Assembly: GCA_028023455.1 (NCBI GenBank)
Contig: JAQFVV010000231.1
Location: 943,001 to 1,007,000 of the forward strand
Reading direction: 5' to 3'
Source: Epiperipatus broadwayi
Taxonomy: Eukaryota; Onychophora; Udeonychophora; Euonychophora; Peripatidae
DNA: 64,000 nucleotides
This document shows positions 46,443 through 59,359 of this stretch, one piece after another. Position 1 is the first letter of the stretch, and each line of letters begins with the position of its first letter. Position numbers and translations under genes: made by a program. The notes under the pieces are model-generated. The model saw nothing but the letters and a program-made list of their open reading frames with translations, ran no database searches and was not told the DNA's origin.

Positions 46443-47044
46443 CTAAGAAGCATTCATCAAAAACCAAACATAAGCATATAAACAGAAATGTTGCAAAGAA
46501 AATAGTCTCAATGTTCTTAATTACTACTCAGAAAGAATTCTGCCTGTGGAATAACTCGAAGAACGATCATGTGTGGTTTAGCACAGTGGAAGCCACAGAG
46601 ATGCATATTCAGGACTGATTACCAGAAAAGTGATGAAAGCATAGTCTCTTTAGATTAACTGAATACAACTGTTAATATGTCAACTTTCCATTAGATATGT
46701 CAAATATCACATGACCTCCAGTGAAATTAACAAGATCATTTTTACCCAAAAAATATATTTACGCACACATATTTAAATATCATTTTTAATCAAAAAGTAA
46801 ACTAAAATACACAGGTGCAACACTTCTCACCTGACAAACTTAATTCAATTTCCAGACCAAATTAAGTAAATATGTAGTAATATATTATTTACCACTTTAT
46901 TATAATTTTTCTATATCTTTTTAACACTTAGACATTATTAAAAATATTAAAAATGATTTTTAAAAAATATTAATTTTAATACTGACAGTGCTGGATATAT
47001 TTACAATATATTAAGTATAGTAAGATTATTTTTATTTTGATATA
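46443..47044. other. AT-rich stretch, possible SINE remnant
   Basis: GTGTGGTTTAGCACAGTGGAAGC near 46570 resembles the A-box half of SINE family S1. No tail was found. Otherwise featureless. Confidence 0.35.
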
Positions 47045-47067
47045 ACAACAACAACAACAACAACAAC

Positions 47068-47124
<57 letters not shown>
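47045..47124. repeat. Compound (CAA)n(TAA)n microsatellite
   Basis: An AAC run turns into TAA repeats. Confidence 0.96.
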
Positions 47125-47559
47125 TTATTTATTAAACAATATGTATAATAAACCAATTATCACCAAACAAGTAGAAACTCATATGAGGAGTTATTCATAA
47201 AAATCATTAATTTCCAAAATAATTACAAAAAAAAGATAATTTTAATATGTTAGGCATAAACAAAACATACAGTGAATAAATTTAGAAAGAATAATACAAA
47301 ACAATATATGAGAAATATAGAAAATAACTATCATAATTAATTACACAAGGAAAAGAAAAACAATAATAATTTAATTAACTTATTTAATGTACAATTCCAC
47401 AACACTATAAGTCAACAATAGATTTCACATAAATTAATGGAATAAAACATTTAAGATGATAAAAAAGAAAAAAAACAAAATAAATTACAAATATGAGAAA
47501 AGAAAAAACGATATAGATAACACACCACTGTAATAAATTAAAGATTATACTTTTTAACA

Positions 47560-48195
<636 letters not shown>

Positions 48196-48642
48196 GCTGC
48201 TGACTTTGTAGAGTTAACATGTGTTATTTGTCTCTCTGATTTTTGAATTCTATAATTCTTATTTGGCTAAGTTTTTTTTTCCTATTTGTGATGGTATTAT
48301 TAAGTAGAGTTTGGAGATTTTATTGATATTGTTTTGTATGTATTTTATTTTCTAATGGTTTTATATTTCAATTTTTTTTATTGATTTCTTTTAACTTATT
48401 TTTAAGTAGCCATTTTTTTTTGATTTTTTAATCTTGTTTTAGAATTATTTTTTTTTATCTTAGTTTTTTATCTTTGTTGTAATTTTTTTTTTAATTAATT
48501 GATTTATTTTATTCTTTTTGATTTTTTTTTATCTTTACTTTAGATTCTTAATTATCTTACTTTTTAATCTCTGTTGGAATTTTAATTAGTTTTAATTTTA
48601 TTTTTTGTTTGTTTGGTTTTAAAACTTAAGGTTTTTAATATT

Positions 48643-48774
48643 ATGGATAAATGTAATTCTTGTCATTTAGCTCTTCCTTTTGGTGGAAATTTTATAACTT
48701 GTCTGGGTTGTAATGGGAATGTTCATTTTAAATGTAGTACAGTAAGTGAAAAGACAAGGAGATTATATGTTTAA
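48643..48774 (+). CDS. Short PHD-type zinc finger ORF (probable LINE ORF1 remnant)
   Basis: ATG at 48643 opens 43 codons to TAA at 48772. The order C4, C7, C20, C23, H28, C31 (CNSCHLALPFGG; ITCLGCNGNVHFKC) is the start of a PHD finger (C4HC3), lacking the last two ligands. PHD-like fingers of this form occur near the N terminus of ORF1 of CR1/jockey-type LINEs, and such LINE relics lie on both sides here. It is truncated immediately before an (ATT)n tract. It could alternatively be a piece of a host PHD protein. Confidence 0.55.
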   Translation: MDKCNSCHLALPFGGNFITCLGCNGNVHFKCSTVSEKTRRLYV

Positions 48775-48792
48775 TAAATTAAATTAAATTAA

Positions 48793-49585
<793 letters not shown>

Positions 49586-49905
49586 ACCATTAAGCATTAC
49601 ATGATCACTATCTCTTATACTAGCACATAATTGTTTGTAAACAAGGCAAAACTCTCACTATACAGCAGTGTCACCCTGTGCCAACCAGAGTAATCAATGG
49701 ATGCCAGAAGGCTGCATAAAATCCCCTATCTAATGTGTACTCAGATCCAAAGCTCCTCACTGATGAAGGCCACAAGCCAGAAACTAGTCTGGGGATATTG
49801 GATGAGTAGGCATTAGATAGGAATTTTATTCACAAGCCTTCTGGCATCCATTGATTACTCTGGTTGGCACAGGATGGCACCACTGTATAGAGAGAGTTTT
49901 GCCTT
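49586..49905. mobile_element. Foldback family FB1, copy 5, short form
   Basis: The left arm (ACATGATCACTATCTCTTAT, AACAAGGCAAAACTCTCACT, CAACCAGAGTAATCAATGGA) runs to about 49745. The right arm begins directly with the complement core (CACTGATGAAGGCCACAAGC) and ends GAGTTTTGCCTTGTTTC. The unique centre is missing, giving a near-pure hairpin. Confidence 0.85.
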
Positions 49906-50384
49906 GTTTCTTAATTTTACTTGAAGGGAAAAATATGTTTATTCCAACATAAATATTCATCCAAAATCAAGTCAAGGTAAGGAATTATTGTAATTCATAA
50001 TTTTTTAATATGTTTATTGATCCAGATAAAGTGTTTCAATTAAAACATCCTTTATCAGAACATTTTTCATATGTAGAATATATATTTACATTTAACCGCA
50101 AACTATTTTTACTCATTTATTGTACTGTTTTTTATCAAATCCTCAATTATGATTTTTTTCCAGCAGACTATACAAAATTGCTGAAGTAATAAAGATATCT
50201 CCAAAACAAAAAAACGTTGGAATAAAAAAAAAGATTCAATAAATAATGTAAAAGTAAACAACGAAAATCCAAGGTCTGAACCCTCCGAAACTTAATATCT
50301 GATTATTTCAGAATAATTTGAAATATTAAGAATTTCAACAAATTGGATTCTATTGTTTAAATAACATTTAAACTATTCAAGCAC

Positions 50385-50640
50385 CATCATCATCATCAAC
50401 CATTATCAATCCATTGCAGGATGAAGGTCTCTCCAAGCTCAATGCATCTTCTCCAATCTTTAGCTTCTCTTCTCCACATCACCCCTGCTCACTTTCTTAT
50501 TTCATCCATCCATCTCTCATATGGTCTGTTTCTGGGTCTTTTACAATCTCATGGAATCCAGTTTAAGATTTCAATTGTCCATCTATTATCATCTCTTCTA
50601 GAAATATGTCCAGCCCAACTCCATTTGATTTTTTCAATGA
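50385..50640 (-). mobile_element. RTE-clade LINE, 5'-truncated 3' end with (GAT)n tail
   Basis: The complement matches 54740-54995, including the terminal TTGATAATGGTTGATGATGATGATGG. The strong resemblance of the tail to that of the larger copy defines the 3' end of the family. Confidence 0.88.
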
Positions 50641-50947
50641 GGTCATTAAGCATATTATTCCTTATATTCAAACAATTTAATTTGATCAATAATAAATCAT
50701 GAGGAACACAGTCAAATGCGTTTTATAAATCAAAATATATACCTAAAGTCGTGTGATCCTTTTGAAAAGATTCAATGATAGCATAAAAACATTTAAATAA
50801 ACCAATTCTATAGAATTCCATGATAAAAAAAACGAATTGCTTTCTTGAAAACAAATTATATATTTTTAAAAATAATATACTTTTAATATACAAATTTCCA
50901 AAATTTAAAATATAATTAACCCATTCCTCCAGAGTACTGAAAGTTTA

Positions 50948-51128
50948 CTGTAACAAATAGAGAGATTTGAACTTAGGATTTCAGGATATGGCTACAATAT
51001 CAAATCCATCAAGAACTCTGACCTTTCCATCATTAGTTTTTCAATGAAATGGAGGATTGAATTGTTGGAAGGGTGAGAAGATTGAAGCCTATTCATTAAA
51101 GTTTAAAGAATTGATATCTTAATATGAA

Positions 51129-51205
<77 letters not shown>

Positions 51206-51308
51206 CTTTACACTTGAGAAGTCTGCTTGTAGCAGTGAAACCTTTGGTTGTGTTTTAATATATTTTTATGCTGGTCTGGTTGAATTTTGGATTTGGGGTA
51301 GTTTTGAT

Positions 51309-51378
<70 letters not shown>

Positions 51379-51545
51379 GAGATTATGATCTGGTACAACT
51401 GATGCGTGCCTGTTCTGCATGAAATACATATATTGGGGATCATTCATCTTTTTCACATATGTGTGGTCATGTGTATTGATTGTTTGAGCTAGAGTGGAGG
51501 ATGAATATAGACAAAAATCCTAAGTTCAAATCCTTCTATTTAAAA
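50948..51545 (+). mobile_element. FB2 repeat element, copy with nested insertions
   Basis: The ends AAATAGAGAGATTTGAACTT and the complement of CCTAAGTTCAAATCC are inverted repeats. The body follows the plus orientation of the 471-bp unit (CCATCATTAGTTTTTCAATG, ATGAAATACATATATTGG). It is interrupted at 51131-51375 by (AT)n and the MITE fragment. Confidence 0.75.
51131..51375. repeat. Two long (AT)n tracts flanking a MITE fragment
   Basis: (AT)n occupies about 51131-51200 and 51314-51375. Between them 51204-51311 is the right arm of the palindromic MITE seen at 33903-34332 (TTTACACTTGAGAAGTCTGC ... TAGTTTTGATTA). Confidence 0.92.
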
Positions 51546-51920
51546 TTTTAGATAACTTTAATAAAATAAAAATTGGTTGTAGTTATCAAACATTCATTTT
51601 CTCCATTTGTATAAATAGGTGTAACAACAGAAAATTTTAATCAATCTGGAAATATAACCTATCATACAGAAAAGTTAAAAAAAAACAGATAATACTGGAT
51701 AATATAACAAAAACATATAAAATTAATATTTTGACAGAAACATCACCCAAATCATCATATTTCTCATGTTTTATTTTATCTAAAAATCAAAAATTTCACT
51801 TTCTATCAATCTCTTTAAAAACAAAAGAATTCATGATAAACTTCTCGTAATCAAAAAAATAGTAAAATTATTCATTAACATTTCTTAGTAAAATTATTCA
51901 CTAAAAAGTCCACATTGTGC

Positions 51921-52054
51921 ATATAATATATATAGGGTATATGAGCACAGACTTTCACACCACCCACCACTCTCCACTCTATCTCATAACACTGATACAC
52001 TAGAACACATATATGTTGAAAAAATAAATAATCACCAATATATACATATTCCAT
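51921..52054 (-). mobile_element. FB2 element, left part, interrupted by the RTE LINE
   Basis: The complement of the 471-bp unit (GGGTATATGAGCACAGACTT, ACTCTCCACTCTATCT) runs up to the RTE target-site duplication and resumes at 55012. Confidence 0.85.
52040..52054. repeat. Left 15-bp target-site duplication of the RTE LINE
   Basis: ATATACATATTCCAT, identical to 54997-55011. Confidence 0.9.
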
Positions 52055-54996
52055 CTGTCAGCATGGCCCTTATTCCCAGGAGGCTGTAAAGTCACCAACC
52101 AAAGCAGCGGTTGGTGGCCGAAGGCGGAGGGTGCTAAGAATCCCCTGATTGTGAACCCAGGCTGCCATTTGATGACGACTTTTTATTTAGGTACTTACAA
52201 CTGCAGATCACTTTCAAGTGAAGGAAGATTGCAAGAATTAGAAGAAGAACTGTCTTATATTAAATGGGACATTATAGGACTTTGTGAAGTTAGAAGAAAA
52301 GGAGAAGAAACAATTGATTTAAAAAGTGGACATATACTCTATTATAAAGGCACACATATTGGAAATACAAGTGGAGTAGGATTCATTATAAATAAAAAGT
52401 GGAAGAACAATATTGTGGAGATTGATTGTGTATCGGACAGAGTGGCAAGATTAGTTATACAACTTAATAGCAGATACCAAATGCAGATAATTCAGGTTTA
52501 TGCCCCAACAAGTTCTCATAGTGATGAAGTAGTAGAAAATTTTTATATGGATGTACAAAAGGCTTTTGATCAGAGTAAACAACATTTCAAAATTGTTATG
52601 GGAGACTTTAATGCTAGAATTGGTAGACAAATGAAAGATGAAATTGCTGTAGGTAATTTTGGTTATGGTAATAGAAATGAGAGAGGACATAGACTTGTGG
52701 AGTTTGCAGAAAAAGAAAAACTTTATATTATGAATTCATTTTTTGAGAAAAATGTTAAAAGGAAATGGACATGGAAGCATCCAAATGAAGGTACAGCAGA
52801 ATTGGATTATATTTTGACTAACAGAAAATACATATTTCAAGATTGTAATGTTCTTAATAAATTTAACACAGGAAGTGATCATCGATTAGTTACGTGTTAA
52901 TGTAAAACTAGAGAGACAAAAATTATTAAAAAAAAACAAAAATTTACAGTTGATATTCCTAATCTTCAGAAACATTCTAATGAATTTAAATTAGAACTTA
53001 CAAATAGGTTTCAAGTGTTAGGAGATTTTGAACATGATTCGGATTTGAATGAAATTAATATGAAAATAACTGATACACTTTTAAAAACTGCAACAAACAT
53101 AGCTGGTAGAAAAAAGCAGCAATTGACTAATAAAATTTCTACTGAGACTAGAGAATTTAATGAAGAAAAGAAGGAATATGAAGATATACAAAAATGATGT
53201 ATTAAAAAGAATTGAATATCTCGAATTTTGTAAAATGGTACGGAAAAGAGTTGAAAATGATATAAAAAAGTATAACTGTGAAATAGCAAGGAAAGCTGTA
53301 GAAGAAAATAAAAGTCTCAAAAATGTTAAACAACATTTTGGTATTGGTAGGAAATTTATATCTACAATAAGAAAAAAAGATGGAATTATTACTAAAAAGA
53401 GAGATGACATCATGAAATTGGTAGAAGATTTTTATCAAGAATTATATAGTAATAAAGAACAAGTACCTCCTATATCTATTACATCTTCCGAATTGCCCAG
53501 AATTTTAAATGAAGAGAGACATGCAATTAAGTGTATGAAGAAAGGAAAGGCTCCAGGAAATGATGGAATGATAATTGATATATTAAAAGAAGCAGGTGAA
53601 GAAATAGAAACAATTTTAGCAAAGTTATATACCAAATGTCTAAATGATAAAGATGTACCGGAAGATTGGAAGAATGCAGTAATAATATTAATATTTTAAA
53701 AAGGTGATAAAGAAGATATTACAGACCTATCAGCCTTTTATCAGTTTTATATAAAATTTTTACCAAGATAATTACAACTCGTCTACAGAGAACTTTAGAT
53801 TTCCACCAAGCAAGAGAACAAGCTGGATTTAAAAGTGGTTTTAGTACAATAGATCATATCCAGGTATTGAGAGAAGTCATAGAAAGGACAAACGAATATG
53901 AGTTATCATTATGTTTTGGATTTGTAGATTATGAAAAGGCATTCGATTCTATATACATTTCTTCAGTGATTAAAGCATTGGATCATCAAGGTATTGATCC
54001 AGGATATTGTCATATTTTAAAGAATATTTATAAAAATGCAACAGCAACAATTAGATTACATAATGATACTGGAAAAGTCAACATTGAGAAAGGTGTAAGA
54101 CAAGGTGACTCCATATCTCCAAAACTCTTTACAGCAGTGCTGCAAGAAGTATTTTGTGGATTAAAATGGGAAACTAAAGGAGTGAAAGTAAATGGAGAGT
54201 ATTTAAGTCATTTAGATTTCGCAGATGATGTAGTTGTTTTTGCAAATAATGCTTCATAGCTGCAGGAAATGTTGCAGGAGTTAGCAGATGAAAGTAGAAA
54301 AGTAGGACTAAAGATAAATGTTAAAAAGACTAAAGTAATGTTTAATCGATTTGCTCAAAATATGAAAATAAAGATTGATTATGAAGAATTAGAAGAAGTT
54401 AACAGTTATAAATACTTGGGTCAGATTATTAATACAGATGGAAACATAATGGAGGAAATTAATCATAGAATTAAACTTGGTTGGAGTGCTTTTGGTAGAA
54501 ATAACTTGATACTAAAAGGAAATATGCCTATGTGTTTGAAAAGGCTGGTTTTTAATAAATGTGTTTTACCAGTTCTTACTTATGGATATGAGACTTGGAC
54601 ACTTAATAGAAGAGCAATACAGAGACTTCAGACCACTCAAAGGAGTATGGAGAGATGTATGTTGGGAGTAACAAGAAGAGATCGAAAACGCAATGTATGG
54701 GTAAGACAACAAACAGGTGTTACTGACCTTATTGAAAAAATTAAAAGATTGAAATGGAGTTGGGCTGGACATATTGCTAGAAGAGATGATAATAGATGGG
54801 CAATTGAAATTTTAAACTGGATTCCAAGAGATTGTAAAAGACCCAGAAAGAGACCACATGTGAGATGGATGGATGAAATAAGAAAATGTGCAGGGGTGTT
54901 GTGGAGAAGAGAAGCTAAAGATCGGAGAAGATGGATTAAACTTGGAGAGACCTTCATCCTGCAGTGGATTGATAATGGTTGATGATGATGATGATG
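52055..54996 (+). mobile_element. RTE-clade LINE, near full length
   Basis: An exact 15-bp direct repeat, ATATACATATTCCAT, flanks it at 52040-52054 and 54997-55011. The element is about 2.94 kb, slightly below the usual 3.2-kb RTE length. It opens with a short GC-richer leader (AGCAGCGGTTGGTGGCCGAA), has one long endonuclease-RT reading region and ends in (GAT)n, as RTE elements do. It lies inside an FB2 copy. Truncated relatives are at 5408, 15596, 50385 and 61040, so the family has been active in this genome. Confidence 0.93.
52151..54982 (+). pseudogene. RTE endonuclease-reverse transcriptase, interrupted
   Basis: 52151-52900 is an intact AP-endonuclease domain of 249 aa, with TYNCRSL (N17), LCEVRRKGE (E46), YAPTSSHSDE, GDFNARIG, ELDYILTNRK and GSDHRLV at residues 241-247. 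A stop at 52898-52900 with nearby compensating indels follows. 53015-53197 and 53160-53699 encode the linker (GKAPGNDGM, VPEDWKNAVIILIF) in two frames. After TAA 53697-53699 and a small deletion, the RT resumes near 53717: VDYEKAFDS (motif A), GVRQGDSISP (motif B) and LDFADDVVVF (motif C, 54212-54241). A single TAG at 54257-54259 precedes the last 237-aa part (NSYKYLGQII, LTYGYETWTLNRR, RPHVRWMDEIRK). Catalytic residues of both domains look intact, but at least four lesions prevent one polypeptide. Confidence 0.93.
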
Positions 54997-55011
54997 ATAT
55001 ACATATTCCAT
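54997..55011. repeat. Right 15-bp target-site duplication of the RTE LINE
   Basis: ATATACATATTCCAT, identical to 52040-52054. Confidence 0.9.
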
Positions 55012-55290
55012 ACTAAACTAGAAATCATCAGTTGGTCCAGATTACCATCTCTACACATATATGCTATAAGTGCTCAGATATATATTAAGACAGCCAATCT
55101 TCATGCTTTAATAGACTGGCTTCAATCTACTCCACACTCCAACTTTTCAACTGTCCATCCAATTGAAAATCTGATGATGGAACGCTCAAAGGCCACCTTG
55201 AGGCCAAGATTCTTGTCACACCCATGTTGACCATAGGTCAATCTGACCTCTCATGTAATGGACATAATCCATTTAATACATATGCATATA
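55012..55290 (-). mobile_element. FB2 element, right part, beyond the RTE insertion
   Basis: It continues the complement of the 471-bp unit from the point left at 52054 (AATCATCAGTTGGTCCAGAT, CACACCCATGTTGACC, GGACATAATCCATTTAATAC). Confidence 0.88.
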
Positions 55291-55469
55291 ATGGTGATTA
55301 AAATGATGAGCTGTTAGTTCTGAATTATTCATAACATCAACAGATACAACGAGGTATACAAAAATAATTGGAATATTGTAATAAAAACTTGTGTATTTAT
55401 TTTTTTGGTATTATAAGTGAAATTTCTTTTAAAGTTTTGTCCATTTAATACAATACAGCAGTCTAAACA

Positions 55470-56080
55470 TATTTTTTACTTTTCAAAGTTGTCCAAAGAC
55501 ACTTGCAAAGAGATGTCTTCTAACATCTGTGTTGGTTTCCTTCACTACTTCTATGTGATGCATTTTTTTATTTGAGAGAATAAAAAGAAGACACATGGAA
55601 AAAGATAGAGTGAATATGGTTAATGGATAAGTTGGATCATGCTAGATTTAATTAATAATTATTTCACATGCAAGACTTTGTGTGCTAGCACATAGTCATG
55701 TTGAAAATTGCACTACACCCTTTGCCACAAAATGGAACACTTATGTTTGACTGTGTCATGCAAAAGTTTCAGAATATAGATTTTAAATGTTTGATCATTT
55801 CCAACAAATTATGAGGGAACAATTCTATTTGCATCCCCAAAAAATCAGCATAATGTCTTGGTCATTGAACTTCATTCACAATGCATTTTTGGAATGTGGT
55901 GGATTTGACATTTCCATCAAACCAAGTCATAAACTTGTTTGTCACAGAGCCATTTCCTTGTAATTTGTTTACAAAATTCCAACTCTTTCATAAAAAAAAA
56001 AAATTACATTGTTCTAACATTTCATCTATTACGAATAGCAAGAAATACATGAAACATGTTTTATAAAAAATTGTGCTATA
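55470..56080 (-). pseudogene. Mariner-like (IS630/Tc1) transposase relic
   Basis: On the minus strand, 55641-55565 encodes LIH-PYSLYLFPCVFFLFSQ and IKK, aligning with the HPPYSPDLAPCDFFLFPKLK block of mariner transposases. The catalytic Asp of that block has become Tyr. Upstream, DIMLIFWGC near 55855-55830 matches the VML-FFD-KG block, and LAHKVLH near 55690 matches the DNA-PH block. Frameshifts and stops are frequent. No inverted repeats or TA duplication could be placed. Confidence 0.62.
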
Positions 56081-56835
56081 TGGCACCATGATTTGACATG
56101 ATGATATCATTCACTAGATTGATGCAGAAAGGATATCTAAAAGCAGAATCAAATACTGTGACAGCTGTGACTAACAGAGAATGGATCTGGTTATTTTTGG
56201 GTATCTCTCATATTTCATTAATCTTTAAACAAATCATGGCCAATACAATGACCCATCGCATGATACTGATTACTCATATCATAACCTTTTGAGACATATC
56301 CTAAAAATCATAATGCAATTTTAATATTTTAGAGCAGAATTTTATAGGTTTATCACTACTTTTCATTTAACCATTGCCATTTAAAAATACATATCCTGCC
56401 TACCTTTAAATGATAAAAGTATTCTTTGTTCAATATAAATATTTTGCCCCTCCCCACCCAATATTTCCAAAGTTCAAATATAATTTTTTAGACTGTTCTT
56501 CATTTGTAAATGTATATTTCTAACAAATCAAGTAAAATTTATTGGATTTTTATATAGAATAATGGTTTAATACTGAATTCAAATGTCAAATGATTACAGA
56601 AAGTGTCACCAGGGATAGCAATAAATATGACATCCCATGAAAAAAATAATCTGCTGCTTAATACCCATGAAGGTGTTTATTTGGAGAAAGTGTTGTTTGA
56701 TGTTCACCTAACATCAAGCTAATACAGCCATCTGTTGAGATAAATATTTTTTAAAACACAAAATTGTGAACTGATGAATATTGATTAATTCAAAAAAGAT
56801 CTGAAGAGATCAGTATTTTCCAATAAGCAGCAGCA
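56081..56835. other. AT-rich stretch
   Basis: No feature could be supported. Confidence 0.45.
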
Positions 56836-56839
56836 TCAA

Positions 56840-57165
56840 AGCACTCAAAGGTATCATAATGTTGTGGTGATTACATCTATACAAGGTAAAACATGGAACT
56901 TTTCATTTTACAAACAGACAGGATATAACTCAAAGGTATCATGGCAGTGTGGTTATTACATCCATTCAAGGAGAAACATGGAACATTTCAGACTACAGAC
57001 AGGACATACTCAAAAGTGACATGGTATTGTAGTTATTATACCCATTCAAGGTGAAATATGGAATTTTTCAATCTACAAACAGATAGGATATACTCAAAGG
57101 TGTCATGGCATTGTGGTTATTACATCCATTCAAGGTAAAACATAGAATTTTTCAAATGATAATAT
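56840..57165 (+). repeat. About 83-bp tandem repeat, four copies
   Basis: ACTCAAA(G/A)G recurs at 56843, 56928, 57008 and 57092. Each is followed by CATGG-ATTGTGGTTATTACATCCATTCAAGG-type sequence. The copies are moderately diverged and unrelated to the 83-bp satellite at 43.3 kb. Confidence 0.9.
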
Positions 57166-57860
57166 ACTTTTTTGCAATACTATTTCATGAGCATTAGTGA
57201 AATTTCATTGAAAAAATTTTTGGAATAATAGGTTTTTTTGCATAATTAATTAGCGAGTCTTGATTATTTTTATACAGTAATTGCACAATAATTACTGAAA
57301 AACTAAAGTATATATGATTACACTTTTATTTTATATATACATGTTTTACTTTTAAAAATAAAAATTAACAATCATCCGTTCAAATTATTAATATAAATAA
57401 AACACAATAAATTAAGTAAACAGAATTAAATAAGAATGAAGTATTTTCAATATATAAAAAAACGGTATTTAAAAAATAAACTTTCATGCCTAAAAATGAA
57501 AGGTTTATGATATAACTGAACAGTAATTCTTTGTAGATAAGAGATTAAGTCTTACTAATGAGAAAATAAAGCAATAGATTTCACAATAGAATTAAAAATA
57601 TTTAAGAGTAATGATAAGAAGACAGGAAAGTGAGAAAACAAAATGGATTAACATCATTTTGAGATATACTCAATTAGATAACATGAATGAGATGAACTAA
57701 CCATATTTTAGAAATAAAAATGTGGTAAATCAAAGTTTGTAAACAAGATTGTTCATAAGTTTAAATGATTCACAATGATCATCATGTGGATGAATAACAT
57801 ATAGACATTTGCTGATATGATGTTGAGAAGAATTTGGATCAGAACTCTGTAATAAACTAA

Positions 57861-58166
57861 GAGATCTTGATTCTGAAGTCTACTGACTATGGTTGAAAAA
57901 GATGGCAACAAGAGACCTTGATTCTGAAGTATACTGACTATGGTTGAAAAAGATGGCAACAAGAGACCTTGATTCTGAAGTATACTGACTATGGTTAAAA
58001 AAGATGCCAACAAGAGACCTTGATTCTGAAGTATACTGACTATGGTTGAAAAAGATGGCAACAAGAGACCTTGATTCTGAAGTATACTGACTATGGTTAA
58101 AAAAGACGGCAACAAGAGACCTTGATTCTGACATATGCTGACTATGGTTGAAAAAGATGGCAACAA
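57861..58166 (+). repeat. 51-bp tandem repeat, six copies
   Basis: GAGACCTTGATTCTGAAGTA recurs at 57861 (variant), 57912, 57963, 58014, 58065 and 58116 with an exact 51-bp period. Because 51 is 17 codons, two minus-strand frames of 134 and 139 codons stay open through it. Their 17-residue repeats follow from the DNA repeat and do not show a protein. Confidence 0.97.
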
Positions 58167-58230
58167 ATACATAAAAAATTGAATAGTTCATTGTTCCAGA
58201 ACTCATAAAAGTTTGAGTACTGGAAATGAT

Positions 58231-59230
58231 AGGGTTGGGCTGCGATCCATGGGTCTTCACCTCCAGAGGCTGTAATTTTACCATTGTATCGATGCAAGCT
58301 GTGAACCAAAAAATTAATATAAAAATTTACTGTTTAGAAGTTCATAAGAAGTTGAAGCAGCAAAAGTGAACAGCATTGTAATCCATTAACCTTGAACTCC
58401 AGAATCCACCACTATATCATTGTAACATGGCATGCTGGGAATGGTTTATTATTCGGAAGTGAAGTTCAAGCATCAGAAGTGATAGAAATGGACTGCAATC
58501 CATGGACTTTGAGCTTCAGTCTGCCACTCTACCAGTGCACCAAAGCATGCTGGGAATTTTGAAAGAATATTGAATGATTTATTATTAAGGAGTTCATAAG
58601 AAGTTCAAGCATCAGAAGTGACAGAGCTGGTCTCTGATCCATGGACTTTCGGATTCAGGGTCTGTAAATCTACCACTGCAGCAAAGCATGCTGGGAACTC
58701 AGAAAGAATATAATAATTGAATGGTTTATTATTCAAGAGTTCATAAGAAGTTCAAGCATCAGAAATGACAGAGCTGGTTTGCGATCTATGGACTTTGATA
58801 TTCAGGGTCTGCAACTTTATCACTGCAGCAAAGCATGTTGGGAAATCAGAAAGAATATAGTATGGTAATTGAATGGTTTATTATTCAGGAATTCATAAGA
58901 AGTTTAAGCATAAGAAGTGGCAGAACTGGGTTGTGATCAATGGACCTTCAGCTCCAAAGTCTACCACTGCAGCAAAGCATGCTGGGAACTCAGAAAGAAT
59001 ATAGTAATCGAATGGTTTATTATTCAGGAGCCCATAAGAAGATCAAACATCAGAAGTGAATGCTGGCTGTGATTTATGTCTAAGACTCCAGCAAGCTACA
59101 CAGGAGAAACAAGTAATTCAATTAGTGAGAGTCCATAAGAAATGTAAACACCAGAATTGGGCACAATGCATGGTCCTTCAGTCCAACAATCCACTATCCT
59201 ACCATTCCTCTAAACCACAAAGGAATTGTC
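58231..59230 (-). repeat. Tandem array of tRNA-derived SINE (S1) units, about 145-bp period
   Basis: CATGCTGGGA recurs at 58431, 58546, 58687, 58834 (variant) and 58978. On the minus strand each unit carries GCTTTGCTGCAGTGGTAGA (tRNA A-box-like), a GATCC-TGG-type block and a 3' part TTATGAACTCCTGAATAATAAACCATT. That 3' part matches the single SINE copies at 29945 and 60632. At least six units, the outer ones decayed. Confidence 0.75.
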
Positions 59231-59359
59231 AATGATATATATACAAGCATTCACAAATCTTCAAGTTTTTAAAATAAAACTACAGAAGCTATAAATTCCC
59301 ACCAGAATATTAATAAATGATAATTATTAAAACATAATAAAAGCATTCCTTTTAGATCA

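Larger units (their letters stand above)
50641..51790 (-). pseudogene. Jockey/CR1-like LINE RT, split by later insertions
   Basis: The upstream part (about 51790-51538) carries an SVVTPIYTNGE-type block preceding NYRPIS. The downstream part (about 50895-50641) carries GLFKCFYAIIESFQKDHTTL then DL-NAFDCVPHDLLLIKLNCL, which is RT motif A. Between them, 50948-51545 is an FB2 element that itself contains (AT)n tracts and a piece of the 430-bp MITE. The RTE 3' end abuts the downstream side. Frame breaks are present in both halves. Confidence 0.72.

Noticed and set aside
53011-53438. Minus-strand frames of 78-110 codons opposite the RTE LINE
   Set aside because: They are antisense shadows of the LINE reading frame.
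57753-58284. 134- and 139-codon frames with 17-residue repeats
   Set aside because: Both are consequences of the 51-bp DNA tandem repeat.
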